Part shown: positions 1-8,474 of the stretch, piece by piece | Layout of the letters: each line of letters begins with the position of its first letter | Numbering within the stretch: position 1 is the first letter of the stretch | Assembly: GCF_037126285.1 (NCBI RefSeq) | Contig: NZ_CP147012.1 | Location: 4,176,676 to 4,240,675 of the forward strand | Origin: Bernardetia sp. MNP-M8 | GTDB lineage: Bacteria > Bacteroidota > Bacteroidia > Cytophagales > Bernardetiaceae | Direction of reading: 5' to 3' | DNA length: 64,000 nucleotides | Notes under the pieces: generated by a model | The model's database searches: none | The model's input: the letters and a program-made list of their open reading frames with translations, nothing else | What the model was told of the DNA's origin: nothing | Translations under genes and position numbers: made by a program

Positions 1-2
1 TG

Positions 3-71
3 CATCTTAAATCGGCTATTAGTGGAGGTTGCCCAGAAGCTGAAACATTGATAAATAAGGTTTGTAGATAA
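3..71 (+). CDS. 3' end of an unidentified gene (partial)
   Basis: An open frame enters from the left edge and ends at a TAA at 69-71, giving 22 residues ending in INKVCR. It stops one base before the stop of the convergent GNAT gene, a natural spacing for two converging genes. The fragment contains a GGCPEAET stretch but is too short to assign to a family. It could also be a chance open frame. Confidence 0.4.
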   Translation, partial: HLKSAISGGCPEAETLINKVCR

Positions 72-542
72 TCACAGATTCATCCTCATTTGATACAAAT
101 CAAATCCTTTTGCCCAAAAATCTTTTTCAGTTTTCTCTACTTCAAAACCCACTTTTTGATAAAATTTATACGCTAATTGACTTGTTCTGACAACAATAAG
201 TTTGATTTTTTTACTCTGAATATGATTTATTCTATGTAAAAGAAGTTTTTTTCCAATTCCTTGTCCTTGAAAATTTGGATGAATAATATCCCACGAAATA
301 CGAGCTAATGGAATCGTTTCATCAGGAAAATAATTAATTCCACCACAACCAATAATTTGATTTGTGGTTTTGTTTTCTATTACAAAATAATCTTCTTTAT
401 ATTTTTCTAAATACTCTATAAAATCTTCTTGTTCTGATTCTTCAAAGTAAGTGGGAATATTTAATTTGATTAATTCTATAAGTTTTTCTTTATCAGATTC
501 TTTATAATTTCTGATAATATTTTCTACATTTTTGTTTTGCAT
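72..542 (-). CDS. GNAT family N-acetyltransferase
   Basis: The protein is about 156 residues long and has the single-domain GNAT fold. A central GCGGI strand is followed by the acetyl-CoA loop GQGIGKKLL, matching the Q/RxxGxG/A signature, and a C-terminal YKFYQKVGFEV segment typical of the family. The substrate cannot be told. The frame could start at 578, but that would overlap the upstream MBL gene by 26 bases and add a basic tail, so the ATG at 540-542 (MQNKN) is preferred. It leaves about 10 bases after the stop of the upstream gene, so the two genes are probably co-transcribed. Confidence 0.8.
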   Translation of the reverse strand: MQNKNVENIIRNYKESDKEKLIELIKLNIPTYFEESEQEDFIEYLEKYKEDYFVIENKTTNQIIGCGGINYFPDETIPLARISWDIIHPNFQGQGIGKKLLLHRINHIQSKKIKLIVVRTSQLAYKFYQKVGFEVEKTEKDFWAKGFDLYQMRMNL

Positions 543-552
543 TGTAGTTGTT

Positions 553-1500
553 TTACGTTTTCGTCTGATTAAAAGCATCTAAACATTCATCTATCAAAAG
601 TTGTATATTATGGTTGTATTTACGAGAATGATGTACAGGATTTACCTTTTTTACTTGCGCTCTGCGTGCTACCAATCCTGAATTTTTAGCAGTGCTATGA
701 TGATTTTTCAAAGCAAGTGCTTTGTCTTCTTCCAAATAATAACTTTCAATAAATAATTCATCAGCTTTTTGAAAAAGGTGTACAATTTTTTCAAAATTCT
801 CTTCTGAAGCTAAATGATCCATCACATATCCCAATTTGTAACCTGCTTCTACAAAAATATAAGAAAACAACTCTTTGGCTAGATAATTAGAATTCTCTAT
901 TTGAATATTTTTTTCAGGCAAATTCTGTTCAAAGGCTTCTTTCAACTCTTTTACCCACTTACCAGCCTTAAATGGAAAGTCTTGAATTTTTGTTTTAGGA
1001 TGAGTTTCAAATAAATAGGCTATTGAAGGTATACTGTGATTTAGTGAGGTAAATTTAACTTCAAATACATCATTTTTGTAAATGATTTCATCTTTGATAG
1101 TTTCAATCAACTTAATATCCCAAGACGGAGGAGTAATTTCGAAAATAGTAATGGCATTATCTAAACCTATTTCTCTAATTTCATATTTTACAGCATTAGG
1201 TTCGATTAAATTCCATGTGTAGCCCAAAAGTTTTGCTTGTACATTTTTGGCTATTCCTTCTGGTCCACAAATAGTAACAGTACGTTGAATACCTAACTGA
1301 TGTCTAAAAATGGTATCAAAATTACAAAAATGGTCAATATGCGTATGACTAATGAAAATAGCGTTTACCTTTAAACAATCTGCAACACTAAGCTGACTAG
1401 CCTGCCCACAATCACAGAGATAAACCCAACTATGATTAGGAACAGTAAGCATAAGACAAATATCTTCATTGGGTAAATTTTTGAGTGTGCCTTCTATCAT
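553..1500 (-). CDS. MBL-fold metallohydrolase, RNase Z-like
   Basis: A 315-residue metallo-beta-lactamase-fold protein. The zinc-binding signature HTHIDHF lies near residues 52-58, after an FISH strand, and an LNHSIPS segment near residue 154 fits a further metal-ligand histidine. The layout resembles the ribonuclease Z / ElaC group, including a late NHHSTA histidine motif. Canonical RNase Z usually opens with a short glycine-rich strand, whereas this one opens with a divergent EGTLKNLPNEDICLM segment. It may therefore be an RNase Z-like hydrolase and not the tRNA 3' processing enzyme. The gene lies just upstream of the GNAT gene on the same strand. Confidence 0.8.
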   Translation of the reverse strand: MIEGTLKNLPNEDICLMLTVPNHSWVYLCDCGQASQLSVADCLKVNAIFISHTHIDHFCNFDTIFRHQLGIQRTVTICGPEGIAKNVQAKLLGYTWNLIEPNAVKYEIREIGLDNAITIFEITPPSWDIKLIETIKDEIIYKNDVFEVKFTSLNHSIPSIAYLFETHPKTKIQDFPFKAGKWVKELKEAFEQNLPEKNIQIENSNYLAKELFSYIFVEAGYKLGYVMDHLASEENFEKIVHLFQKADELFIESYYLEEDKALALKNHHSTAKNSGLVARRAQVKKVNPVHHSRKYNHNIQLLIDECLDAFNQTKT

Positions 1501-1659
1501 TATTGTTTGCTTTTAATGTGTTTAATTATTGATTTGAGCTTCAAACAAAAATATCTGTATCAAAAGTTCCTTAGTTTTGTTTAAGTGAGAGTTTAGTAGC
1601 TATTATTAGAGTTATTTTGGATTACAAACAAACTACTGATTTTTAAAAGATTACTATAG

Positions 1660-3033
1660 TCAATTATAGATATTTAATTCACTATGATAGGCTTTTACTT
1701 CTTCGTTCATCAAATCCCATTGCCATTTCCAAAAAGTTGTTCCTTCTGAAAAAGTATTGTATATAATTTCTTGTGTTATTTCGTCATTATAGCCATTATA
1801 ATCCATAATGTTTTCAGTAGTTGAACGTTTAAAATATATTTCAGAATTTAATCTTATTTTATCTGCTTTTTCTTGTCTGAGTTGTAGTAATTCTTTGTTA
1901 AGTTCATTCCGTAATTCTCCTAATGTTTTACCAAAATTCCCAACTTTGATATTGTCTTTATAGAGCTTATTCTTATCTAGGTAAGTCCTTAATTGCATTT
2001 CTCTAGCTTCTATTCTTTTTAGTCGCTCTTTATACATATTTGTATTGTTCCATGGATGATGTAGTCCTAGTGCATGTCCTAATTCGTGTACAAAGGAAAT
2101 ATATCCACCTCCTACAGCACTAGGATTCATCATAATATAATTACTATTTCTTGGGTAAACTTTTGCGTGTCCAAGTTCCATACCTTGTTGTTGCATGGAA
2201 CTCATCAAAAATAGTATTCCATCGTAAGGTTTGTTTTTCTCAACATACTCTTTGTAAATTTCGTCATCAAATCCTTTGTTATATCTTGGAATACTTTGTT
2301 TTCCTTCCTTATCTGTAAATACAAAAAGTAATTTTTTTTCTCTATATTTCTCTACATCTACTATAAAATCTTCAGTTTCATCAAATACGATATTAATTAA
2401 TGCCTGATTAAAATACTTACTCTTGAATTTTTCCTTTAATTTATTCATCCATTCTAGAGTCATTTGATTGAATACTTTTTCATTATAAGTATTATCTCTC
2501 TCATTTCCTTTTAGCCTTAAAAACTTGATTTTTAATGTATTCAAATTATGATTAGCATAGAAACACACTTTGCCTACTACAATTTTATCTTGATTTATTA
2601 TTTCTACAGTGGTATTTACAGTTAATGGTTTATTACATTCTATACTTACTTCTTTATTTTGTGCTTCAGATAAAGGAAATTTATTAGGGATAAATTTAAT
2701 ACCATCAACAGATTTAAACTCAATACTATCAGTATTAATATCTTCGTTTGTTTCCACTTCAATCCTCAATTTTACGCCCATCTGATTAGGAAACATACTT
2801 ATCCAAGGAATTAAATATTCTTGGTTTGTTAAAGTTGTTGGTTGATAAACTTTTTTCAATTCTTCATAGCTCAAACAAGTTTTTTTATAATCTTTTCGCA
2901 TCCAATCAAATCCAAATTCCCCATCATAACTATTCAATCTACGTAAATGAACAACATATCCTGTAGAATTTTCTTTACAAGACTGACAATTTATACACAT
3001 TAAAAACAATAAAATATATAATATGGTTTTCAT
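1660..3033 (-). CDS. Metzincin-type zinc metallopeptidase lipoprotein
   Basis: A 457-residue secreted protein. The N-terminus is hydrophobic with cysteines at 16 and 19, which suggests a lipoprotein signal, though the lipobox is not perfect. The catalytic motif HELGHALGLHH spans residues 316-326. It gives zinc ligands H316, H320 and H326, base E317 and the metzincin glycine G323. An NIMDYNG segment near the C-terminus matches the metzincin Met-turn. The N-terminal 170 residues look beta-rich and are unassigned. A lysine/glutamate-rich helical insertion separates the zinc motif from the Met-turn, which is unusually far away. Likely substrates are extracellular proteins. Confidence 0.8.
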   Translation of the reverse strand: MKTILYILLFLMCINCQSCKENSTGYVVHLRRLNSYDGEFGFDWMRKDYKKTCLSYEELKKVYQPTTLTNQEYLIPWISMFPNQMGVKLRIEVETNEDINTDSIEFKSVDGIKFIPNKFPLSEAQNKEVSIECNKPLTVNTTVEIINQDKIVVGKVCFYANHNLNTLKIKFLRLKGNERDNTYNEKVFNQMTLEWMNKLKEKFKSKYFNQALINIVFDETEDFIVDVEKYREKKLLFVFTDKEGKQSIPRYNKGFDDEIYKEYVEKNKPYDGILFLMSSMQQQGMELGHAKVYPRNSNYIMMNPSAVGGGYISFVHELGHALGLHHPWNNTNMYKERLKRIEAREMQLRTYLDKNKLYKDNIKVGNFGKTLGELRNELNKELLQLRQEKADKIRLNSEIYFKRSTTENIMDYNGYNDEITQEIIYNTFSEGTTFWKWQWDLMNEEVKAYHSELNIYN

Positions 3034-3066
3034 AAATCTATTTTTTATGTGCTAAAACTCCACTAT

Positions 3067-3126
3067 GTCGTCGGTGGGACACCAACAACGGCAGGTTATA
3101 GCCGTTGTCGGTGTCTCACCGACGAC
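3067..3126. repeat. Large palindrome with 26-bp arms
   Basis: The arms at 3067-3092 and 3101-3126 are complementary at 24 of 26 positions around an 8-base loop. The core reads GTTGGTG/CACCAAC-like. It lies downstream of the nucleoside phosphorylase gene and upstream of the metallopeptidase gene. A shorter relative with the same GTCGTTGGTG core sits at 15044-15071, so this is a dispersed repeat and not only a local terminator. Confidence 0.8.
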
Positions 3127-3146
3127 CATCAAAGACAATTTCTTAT

Positions 3147-4019
3147 TTATAAACTGATAATTCTTTCCAACGTATAATCAATCAAATTATTAACTTCTTC
3201 TTGTGGATTTTCTGAAAACTCATGCGTGATTCGATTGGCAAGAATGGCATTAAGAGAAAGCATTTTGTGTCCTAAAAGTCTGCCCATAGCATAATACCCT
3301 GCTGTTTCCATTTCCATATTGGTAAGTGGAAAATCTTCAATTTTATTTCTGATTTTATCTAAATAATTATCTGTTTTGGGTTTTAATCTCACTTCTCGTC
3401 CTTGTGGTGCATAAAATCCAGGGCAAGTAAGTGTATTTCCTTTTATCATCTTCACAGTTGTAGTGCTTTTTGTAAAATGATTTACCAAACTTTCATCTGC
3501 TGAAACTATATACGGATTAAAATCAACTTTTGCATTTTCTTTAATCTGTTGAGAAATTTCTTGTTCTTTTTGACTTTGTTCTAATCTATAAAACTGCATT
3601 AAAGTGTCCATTCCTATAGCATTTTGAGAAGCTAAAAGTGTTCCTACAGGAATGCTTTCTTGCAAAGAACCCGAAGTTCCAACTCTAATAATGGTAAGCG
3701 AAGTCAGTTTCTTTTTTATTTCTCTTGTTTTGAAATCTACATTGACAAGTGCATCTAATTCTGTCATCAAAACTTCTACATTATCTGTTCCCATTCCTGT
3801 CGAAATTACAGAAATTCGTTTTCCTTTATACGTTCCTGTATGTGTAACAAATTCTCTCTTATGAATTTTGACTTCTATAGAATCAAAAAACTGACTTACA
3901 AAAGGCACACGTTCAGGGTCACCTACTGTAATAATTGTGTCTGCTAATTGTTCAGGTTGAAGGTTGAGGTGATAAATAGAATTATCAGGATTGATGACGA
4001 GTTCGGAAGATGGAATCAT
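3147..4019 (-). CDS. Nucleoside phosphorylase (uridine phosphorylase-like)
   Basis: A 290-residue enzyme of the PNP/UDP family, which cleaves nucleosides with phosphate to give a base and ribose-1-phosphate. Family marks are VGDPERV near residue 33 (phosphate and ribose site), STGMGTDNV near 73, RVGTSGSL near 111 and a late NMEMETAGYYA motif holding the Glu-Met-Glu ribose-binding residues. The ITVGDPERV and GTSG context favours uridine phosphorylase over purine phosphorylase, but the base specificity is inferred. The gene appears to be a single transcription unit, with a palindrome downstream. Confidence 0.87.
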   Translation of the reverse strand: MIPSSELVINPDNSIYHLNLQPEQLADTIITVGDPERVPFVSQFFDSIEVKIHKREFVTHTGTYKGKRISVISTGMGTDNVEVLMTELDALVNVDFKTREIKKKLTSLTIIRVGTSGSLQESIPVGTLLASQNAIGMDTLMQFYRLEQSQKEQEISQQIKENAKVDFNPYIVSADESLVNHFTKSTTTVKMIKGNTLTCPGFYAPQGREVRLKPKTDNYLDKIRNKIEDFPLTNMEMETAGYYAMGRLLGHKMLSLNAILANRITHEFSENPQEEVNNLIDYTLERIISL

Positions 4020-4087
4020 AGCTTTTAGTTTAGTTATTAAAAAGTAAAATTACTAATTTATGATAAACGAAATGAAAAAATAGCATA

Positions 4088-4120
4088 AAAAAGCCTTTTC
4101 ATTTTCAGAAAAGGCTTTTT
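4088..4120. terminator. Intrinsic terminator
   Basis: A perfect 13-bp inverted repeat (4088-4100 and 4108-4120) with a 7-base loop and A/T runs on both sides. It lies 22 bases beyond the stop of the minus-strand lipoprotein gene that ends at 4143 and should end the caspase-like/lipoprotein transcript. Confidence 0.85.
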
Positions 4121-4142
4121 GTAGATAAAAATGGAATTTAAT

Positions 4143-4670
4143 TTATTCTTTTTTCGGAACAATAGATTGAATTAGCTTAATAATCGTGTTTTCAGACTTT
4201 AAATCTATATAAAACATATCTTCTTTTTTATCTTCCTCTTTTTTTGGATTTTTGAGAAGGGAATGCTTTGCAACTGCTTTTGCACAAGGATTATCTGAAA
4301 AGACAATGTCTAAAGTATCTTTTTTTGCCTTTAAACGCATGGCATACTTTGGCATCATCATACACTTTTTTTCTATATCAGAAATATAATTTGTCGTATC
4401 TAGAAGGGTGTTTTTAAGACTATCTGATTGTTCTTTGGAAGTATAAACTTTGGCGTATGCTTCATAATCACACAAATAGATTTTACTTGTATCTTGTTCT
4501 ATGGGATTAGTGGGCGTGTCTTGTATTAAAAAAAGTTCTACTTCTTCTGATTCATTGATTACTTTTTGCATAGCATGTAATTCTTTTTCTTTGCAACTAC
4601 TCAAAATAAATAAAGATAATCCGAAAGTAAAAATGGCTATATAAAAAAACATTTTTTGAGGAAAATTCAT
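4143..4670 (-). CDS. Small lipoprotein of unknown function
   Basis: A 175-residue protein with a clear lipoprotein signal: a hydrophobic stretch ending in LFILSSC with the acylated Cys near residue 26, followed by a charged KEKE segment. The mature part is lysine and aspartate rich. Cysteines occur in CDYEAYAK, KKCMMMP and NPCAKAV. No family was recognised. It follows the caspase-like gene by 26 bases on the same strand and shares its terminator, so the two probably act at the same cell-envelope site. A partner or inhibitor role is only a guess. Confidence 0.75.
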   Translation of the reverse strand: MNFPQKMFFYIAIFTFGLSLFILSSCKEKELHAMQKVINESEEVELFLIQDTPTNPIEQDTSKIYLCDYEAYAKVYTSKEQSDSLKNTLLDTTNYISDIEKKCMMMPKYAMRLKAKKDTLDIVFSDNPCAKAVAKHSLLKNPKKEEDKKEDMFYIDLKSENTIIKLIQSIVPKKE

Positions 4671-4696
4671 AAGTGCTAAATTTAATTTGGGGATGA

Positions 4697-6082
4697 TTAT
4701 CTTTTACTGATTTTGGTGTAATAAACTGGATTTTGAGTAGTACAGTTTCTACAACCTGTATCTGTTTTATTGACTGTATTAGCGTGAGATTTTTTCAAAA
4801 TATTTTCCCAAGAAGGTTCTTGTGTTTTAAGATAGCTAATTTCTTCGTGAAAAGCCTGTAAAAAACTAAGTGTAAAAAATCCTCCATTCACACTATTTGA
4901 CCAAGAAACTTGTCCAGCACTAGAAGAAGTAACAATTAGATTTCCTTTTGTAGCCAAAAATAATTTTTGTAGTTTTTCTATATGAGGTGTTTGATACGAA
5001 CGACCAGCCAAAAAGCTCGTTTCAGTCATTTTATTGATTCCAATATCAGAGTTACAACAATCTGTAATGACAATATTTAAGCGTGCGCCCTTTTTATCTA
5101 AGAGATTATAAACAGAGGAAACAGAAAGGGTTGTTTCTGCTGTGAGTTTGGTATAAGGTGAAGCACGAATATCCATTTGAGGATAGGCATCAGTTTGGTC
5201 AGACCAACGAAAACCGTGTCCACTATAATAAAAAACAACAATATCATTACTGCCTGGGTTGAGTCCATTCAAAACCTGCATCGCATTTGTTTTGGTAAAA
5301 CTGCTTCCTTTGACTTCATATTTTCTAAAATCAACTTTCAAAGCACTTGCAATATCTTCAAATTCTTTGGTTATATTTCGGCTATCCGTTTCGCAGCTTG
5401 CTCCAATATCTCCAATACTACTATTGACAAGCATTACCAAGTGCATTTTTGCTGCTCCATAATTTGCTTCTTGATTTTGCTGTTGAGTCGTATTGTTATC
5501 ATAATGCTCTTGCGCTACATGGCTATCAAGCTCATTATCACGCATGTTTTGAAAAGCTAAATATTCTTTTTCATTATCCCAATAAAATTGATGTAAATAC
5601 TCATCTGTAAGTTCAGAAACTTTTAATTCTTTATATGAATCAACTCGTTTGAGAGATTCTTCGCTAAAATTTGGGTCGTCGGTTACAAATGGTTTTTCTC
5701 CTTTCGTGTTTTTATCCCAAACCCATACAAAATGATCAGGGTTATAAGATTGTTGATTTACTCTTGATCCAGAATTTTTGGTGATAAACTTTGGATTTTT
5801 ACCCTGCATAACAAAATAGTTATAGCCATCTTCTTGACCAGAGTTAGAAGTATAATCTATATTGACAACATTATAAACGTCATTAAAGGTATAAGCTACA
5901 CGCATATAAGCATCTTCCTCATTAAAATAAACTAAGAAGCCTTTGTATTTTACTCCTGATGCTGAGAACTGAATTTCATATAAGGATTGAGAAAAAACGG
6001 GAACAGAGAGAGTTAGAAAAAACGAAAATAAAAGTATTCTCCAAATATAGGAGGTTTTGATAGATTTTTTATGATTTTCCAT
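4697..6082 (-). CDS. Secreted caspase-like (C14 family) peptidase
   Basis: A 461-residue protein with an N-terminal signal segment (residues about 14-32, ending VFSQ). A beta-rich domain of unknown type covers residues 33-200, and a caspase/metacaspase-like domain runs from about 212 to 415. The catalytic dyad is visible: H289 in YYSGHG and C343 in ITDCCNS, matching the family's SGHG and D-x-C patterns. Family members cut after acidic or basic residues and act in regulated proteolysis. Bacterial versions are often stand-alone and of unknown role. The export signal places this one in the periplasm or outside the cell. It leads a two-gene unit with the following lipoprotein. Confidence 0.82.
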   Translation of the reverse strand: MENHKKSIKTSYIWRILLFSFFLTLSVPVFSQSLYEIQFSASGVKYKGFLVYFNEEDAYMRVAYTFNDVYNVVNIDYTSNSGQEDGYNYFVMQGKNPKFITKNSGSRVNQQSYNPDHFVWVWDKNTKGEKPFVTDDPNFSEESLKRVDSYKELKVSELTDEYLHQFYWDNEKEYLAFQNMRDNELDSHVAQEHYDNNTTQQQNQEANYGAAKMHLVMLVNSSIGDIGASCETDSRNITKEFEDIASALKVDFRKYEVKGSSFTKTNAMQVLNGLNPGSNDIVVFYYSGHGFRWSDQTDAYPQMDIRASPYTKLTAETTLSVSSVYNLLDKKGARLNIVITDCCNSDIGINKMTETSFLAGRSYQTPHIEKLQKLFLATKGNLIVTSSSAGQVSWSNSVNGGFFTLSFLQAFHEEISYLKTQEPSWENILKKSHANTVNKTDTGCRNCTTQNPVYYTKISKR

Positions 6083-6227
6083 AGGTAAAATATAGATAAG
6101 TAAAGAAGTTGGTTTTCAAAAGTACACAGATGTACAAGTTCAAAAAGAAAGCCAAAACTTTTAACTTTCATTTATAATTGAAAGTTAGTTTTATATCTGT
6201 AGCTATGCTATCAAATTAAATAAAAAA

Positions 6228-6272
6228 GACATTTCTACAAAAGATAATAAAATTACTTCTTGTAGAAATGTC
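6228..6272 (-). terminator. Intrinsic terminator after the CPBP protease gene
   Basis: A perfect 13-bp inverted repeat (6228-6240 and 6260-6272). On the minus strand it is followed by a T-rich run. It lies 46 bases beyond the stop of the CPBP gene. Confidence 0.75.
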
Positions 6273-6317
6273 AGTGTATTGTTGATTATCTAAAATTAAG
6301 AAAGGCTTACTTTTGCT

Positions 6318-7310
6318 TTACCATGATTTTTTGCCTTCTACTACTTCCTCCACTTTTTTATTCATCTGTTTTTGGATAAACTTTAAAATACCAACACAAA
6401 GCAAAATACTCAAAATACCTAGTGGAATCATTGTAGCAAAATCGTTTGTTTCCATTGCTGGAGCATTGAGCATTTCTTTATCAACAAATAAAAACAGAAT
6501 CAAAGTAAGTCCATTATTGAGAATATGCGCCCAAATTGGAACAGTAATATTATTAGTGTAGATATATAAGTAGCCAAATAAAGCACCTAAGAGCATACGA
6601 GGAATAAAACCATAAAATTGAAAGTGAATAGCACTAAAAATAATGGCTGTTATCCAAATGGCTGCGTGTTTGTTTTTGGTAAGATTCTGAAAGAGAGGTT
6701 GTACTACTCCTCTAAAAAATACTTCTTCGGTGAGTCCTGCCAAAATAGCAACTACTATAAAACCTAAAATTGCTTGCATAGGCGAAGCAAAATCAGTCAT
6801 AAAAAGAGTTAGTGTTTGTGCAGCATCTTCTTTTTCTCTCATCCATGTTTCTAAGCCTTTTAAGGCTTCAGGAAATTCTACTGCTCCATTTAATGCCCCT
6901 GTTACCCAAACAGCAGGAAAAGCAACAATAGCAAGCACAACTACCACTAAGAAAATAAAAGCAGGAGTTTTGTATCTTCTTAGAAAAGGCTCTTCTAAAA
7001 ATTGTTGAGCCAAATCAGGATTTATGACATGAACTGTTCCATTGTTTGGATTAGCTTGATTAAACTTATAGACGTATTTAGTAAAAAATAAAGCAGCTCC
7101 CAAAAAACTGAAAATCTGTGTAAAGCCTTGCAAAATCAAAATAGGTGTGCGAAGTTCTGGGTGTGCACTCATATTTTGCATCTGATTTGTAAATTCTATA
7201 ATAGGAATGTCATAAACTATTGCAATCAAAAACATTCCAATAAGTTGGGAAGCAAATAAAGCTAAAACAGTAATGACCAAAAGCAAGAGAAGCGAAAATA
7301 TATATTTCAT
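6318..7310 (-). CDS. CPBP family intramembrane metalloprotease
   Basis: A 330-residue polytopic membrane protein with about eight hydrophobic segments. The CPBP (Abi/CAAX protease-like) motifs are present: EEVFFR at 195-200 with the catalytic Glu pair and Arg, H229 in SAIHFQF, and H262/N266 in the AHILNN helix. Members are integral membrane glutamyl-type proteases related to Rce1, and their bacterial substrates are mostly unknown. The unusual QNMSAHPELRTP loop between the first two helices resembles those in other Bacteroidota members. It is a single gene with its own terminator. Confidence 0.87.
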   Translation of the reverse strand: MKYIFSLLLLLVITVLALFASQLIGMFLIAIVYDIPIIEFTNQMQNMSAHPELRTPILILQGFTQIFSFLGAALFFTKYVYKFNQANPNNGTVHVINPDLAQQFLEEPFLRRYKTPAFIFLVVVVLAIVAFPAVWVTGALNGAVEFPEALKGLETWMREKEDAAQTLTLFMTDFASPMQAILGFIVVAILAGLTEEVFFRGVVQPLFQNLTKNKHAAIWITAIIFSAIHFQFYGFIPRMLLGALFGYLYIYTNNITVPIWAHILNNGLTLILFLFVDKEMLNAPAMETNDFATMIPLGILSILLCVGILKFIQKQMNKKVEEVVEGKKSW

Positions 7311-7405
7311 AGAGGTATTTTTAAAGAAAAAAGTTGTAATTTTTCTAGTAAATCAGTAGTATTTTTATCTTCAAAATTACTATAATTAAGAAGAAAATTG
7401 AATTT

Positions 7406-8317
7406 TTATTTCACAACAAAAAAACCATCATTACCTTCATCTTGATATAAAGGCATCAAAATATAGCCTTTATAAGGTGAGCGAATTTCTTTTCCATCTT
7501 GATGTGCTAATAATTGCCCTTCTTCGATACTATCAAAATTACCAAAACCTTCTAACATCTTAAATGTCGAATTTTCTGGTATTTTATGGATATATTCACA
7601 GTTTAGATAATTCGGAACGCCTGTTCTGATAGTTTCTCCTAAAGTATGTTCTAAATTTGGAATAGGCTGAGTAGTCATTTGAAGAGCTTGCATGATACGC
7701 CAAACTCCTAAGGTAAGGTTATTTGCAGAATTCTCTTTTCCTATTGTTCCTCCTTCAAAAGCAAAAGTTTCATAATTCCATTGTTCCATATAAGTCATGG
7801 CAGTTCCTTGTAATTTTTTATCTAATCCAAGAATAACAGGAATTTCTAAAAGTTGAGCAAGTTTGTCATCTGTTGTTGTGGTTCTGACTACAAACGCTCC
7901 ATTTGGTGCAGAAGTAGTATGCAAATCTATCAAAATACGTCTTTTATAAGTATCGTGAGGAATGACACGCAAAACTTCAATAAGTTGGCGCAATTCTTCA
8001 TATTCTGAAATTTCTGAATCAGGTGGAATATTATCGATCAAATCATTGAGCCAAATTCTGTTCAAATCAGTTTGTAAATAGCGTTTTTTTTCTTTTAGTG
8101 CTTGCAAGTTTCCACCAATAGCTACAAAATGTCCATTAAAAAGTCGCTTATCTAAATGGGAAGCAAGATATTCTAAGGCATTATAACCTGCTTGTTCGTT
8201 TCCGTGTAAACCACCAATACAAACCAAAAGTGTTTGATTATCTCCTCCAGAGATATTTCCAATGATACGCTTAAAAAGTGTTGATGTGTGGGTGGTTTCC
8301 TGTGATTGTTGAGTCAT
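7406..8317 (-). CDS. Succinylglutamate desuccinylase/aspartoacylase-family deacylase
   Basis: A 303-residue zinc enzyme of the M14-related AstE/AspA family. Zinc ligands can be read as H38 and E41 in GGLHGNEQAG and H133 in LIDLHTTSAP. E188 in FAFEGG is the likely catalytic Glu, and the DLNR motif at 84-87 is the family substrate-binding signature. Members release acyl groups from N-acyl amino acids or peptides. The true substrate is not shown here. A link to N-acylated arginine intermediates is not supported because the arginine operon 6 kb away has its own deacylase. Confidence 0.83.
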   Translation of the reverse strand: MTQQSQETTHTSTLFKRIIGNISGGDNQTLLVCIGGLHGNEQAGYNALEYLASHLDKRLFNGHFVAIGGNLQALKEKKRYLQTDLNRIWLNDLIDNIPPDSEISEYEELRQLIEVLRVIPHDTYKRRILIDLHTTSAPNGAFVVRTTTTDDKLAQLLEIPVILGLDKKLQGTAMTYMEQWNYETFAFEGGTIGKENSANNLTLGVWRIMQALQMTTQPIPNLEHTLGETIRTGVPNYLNCEYIHKIPENSTFKMLEGFGNFDSIEEGQLLAHQDGKEIRSPYKGYILMPLYQDEGNDGFFVVK

Positions 8318-8354
8318 CTATCTTGTTAAAAAGGTCAGGGAAAATTTCAATAAA

Positions 8355-8394
8355 ACCCTAAACTTCCCAATATGTTTTTGAAGAAGTTTAGGGT
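8355..8394 (-). terminator. Intrinsic terminator after the phosphodiester-glycosidase lipoprotein gene
   Basis: A perfect 11-bp inverted repeat (8355-8365 and 8384-8394). On the minus strand a T-rich run follows directly. It lies about 80 bases beyond the stop at 8475. Confidence 0.75.
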
Positions 8395-8474
8395 AAATAG
8401 TATAGTACGCAGAATAATGCGTAAAGATACAAAAAACTAATTTTTATTAAATCAGTAAATATCAAGTTATTTGC

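Noticed and set aside
5177-5560. 127-residue plus-strand frame opposite the caspase-like gene
   Set aside because: It runs antisense to a protein with catalytic motifs and has Ile/Phe-rich shadow composition without domain marks.
7406-8317. astE of the arginine succinyltransferase pathway
   Set aside because: No other ast genes are nearby, and the family includes many other deacylases.
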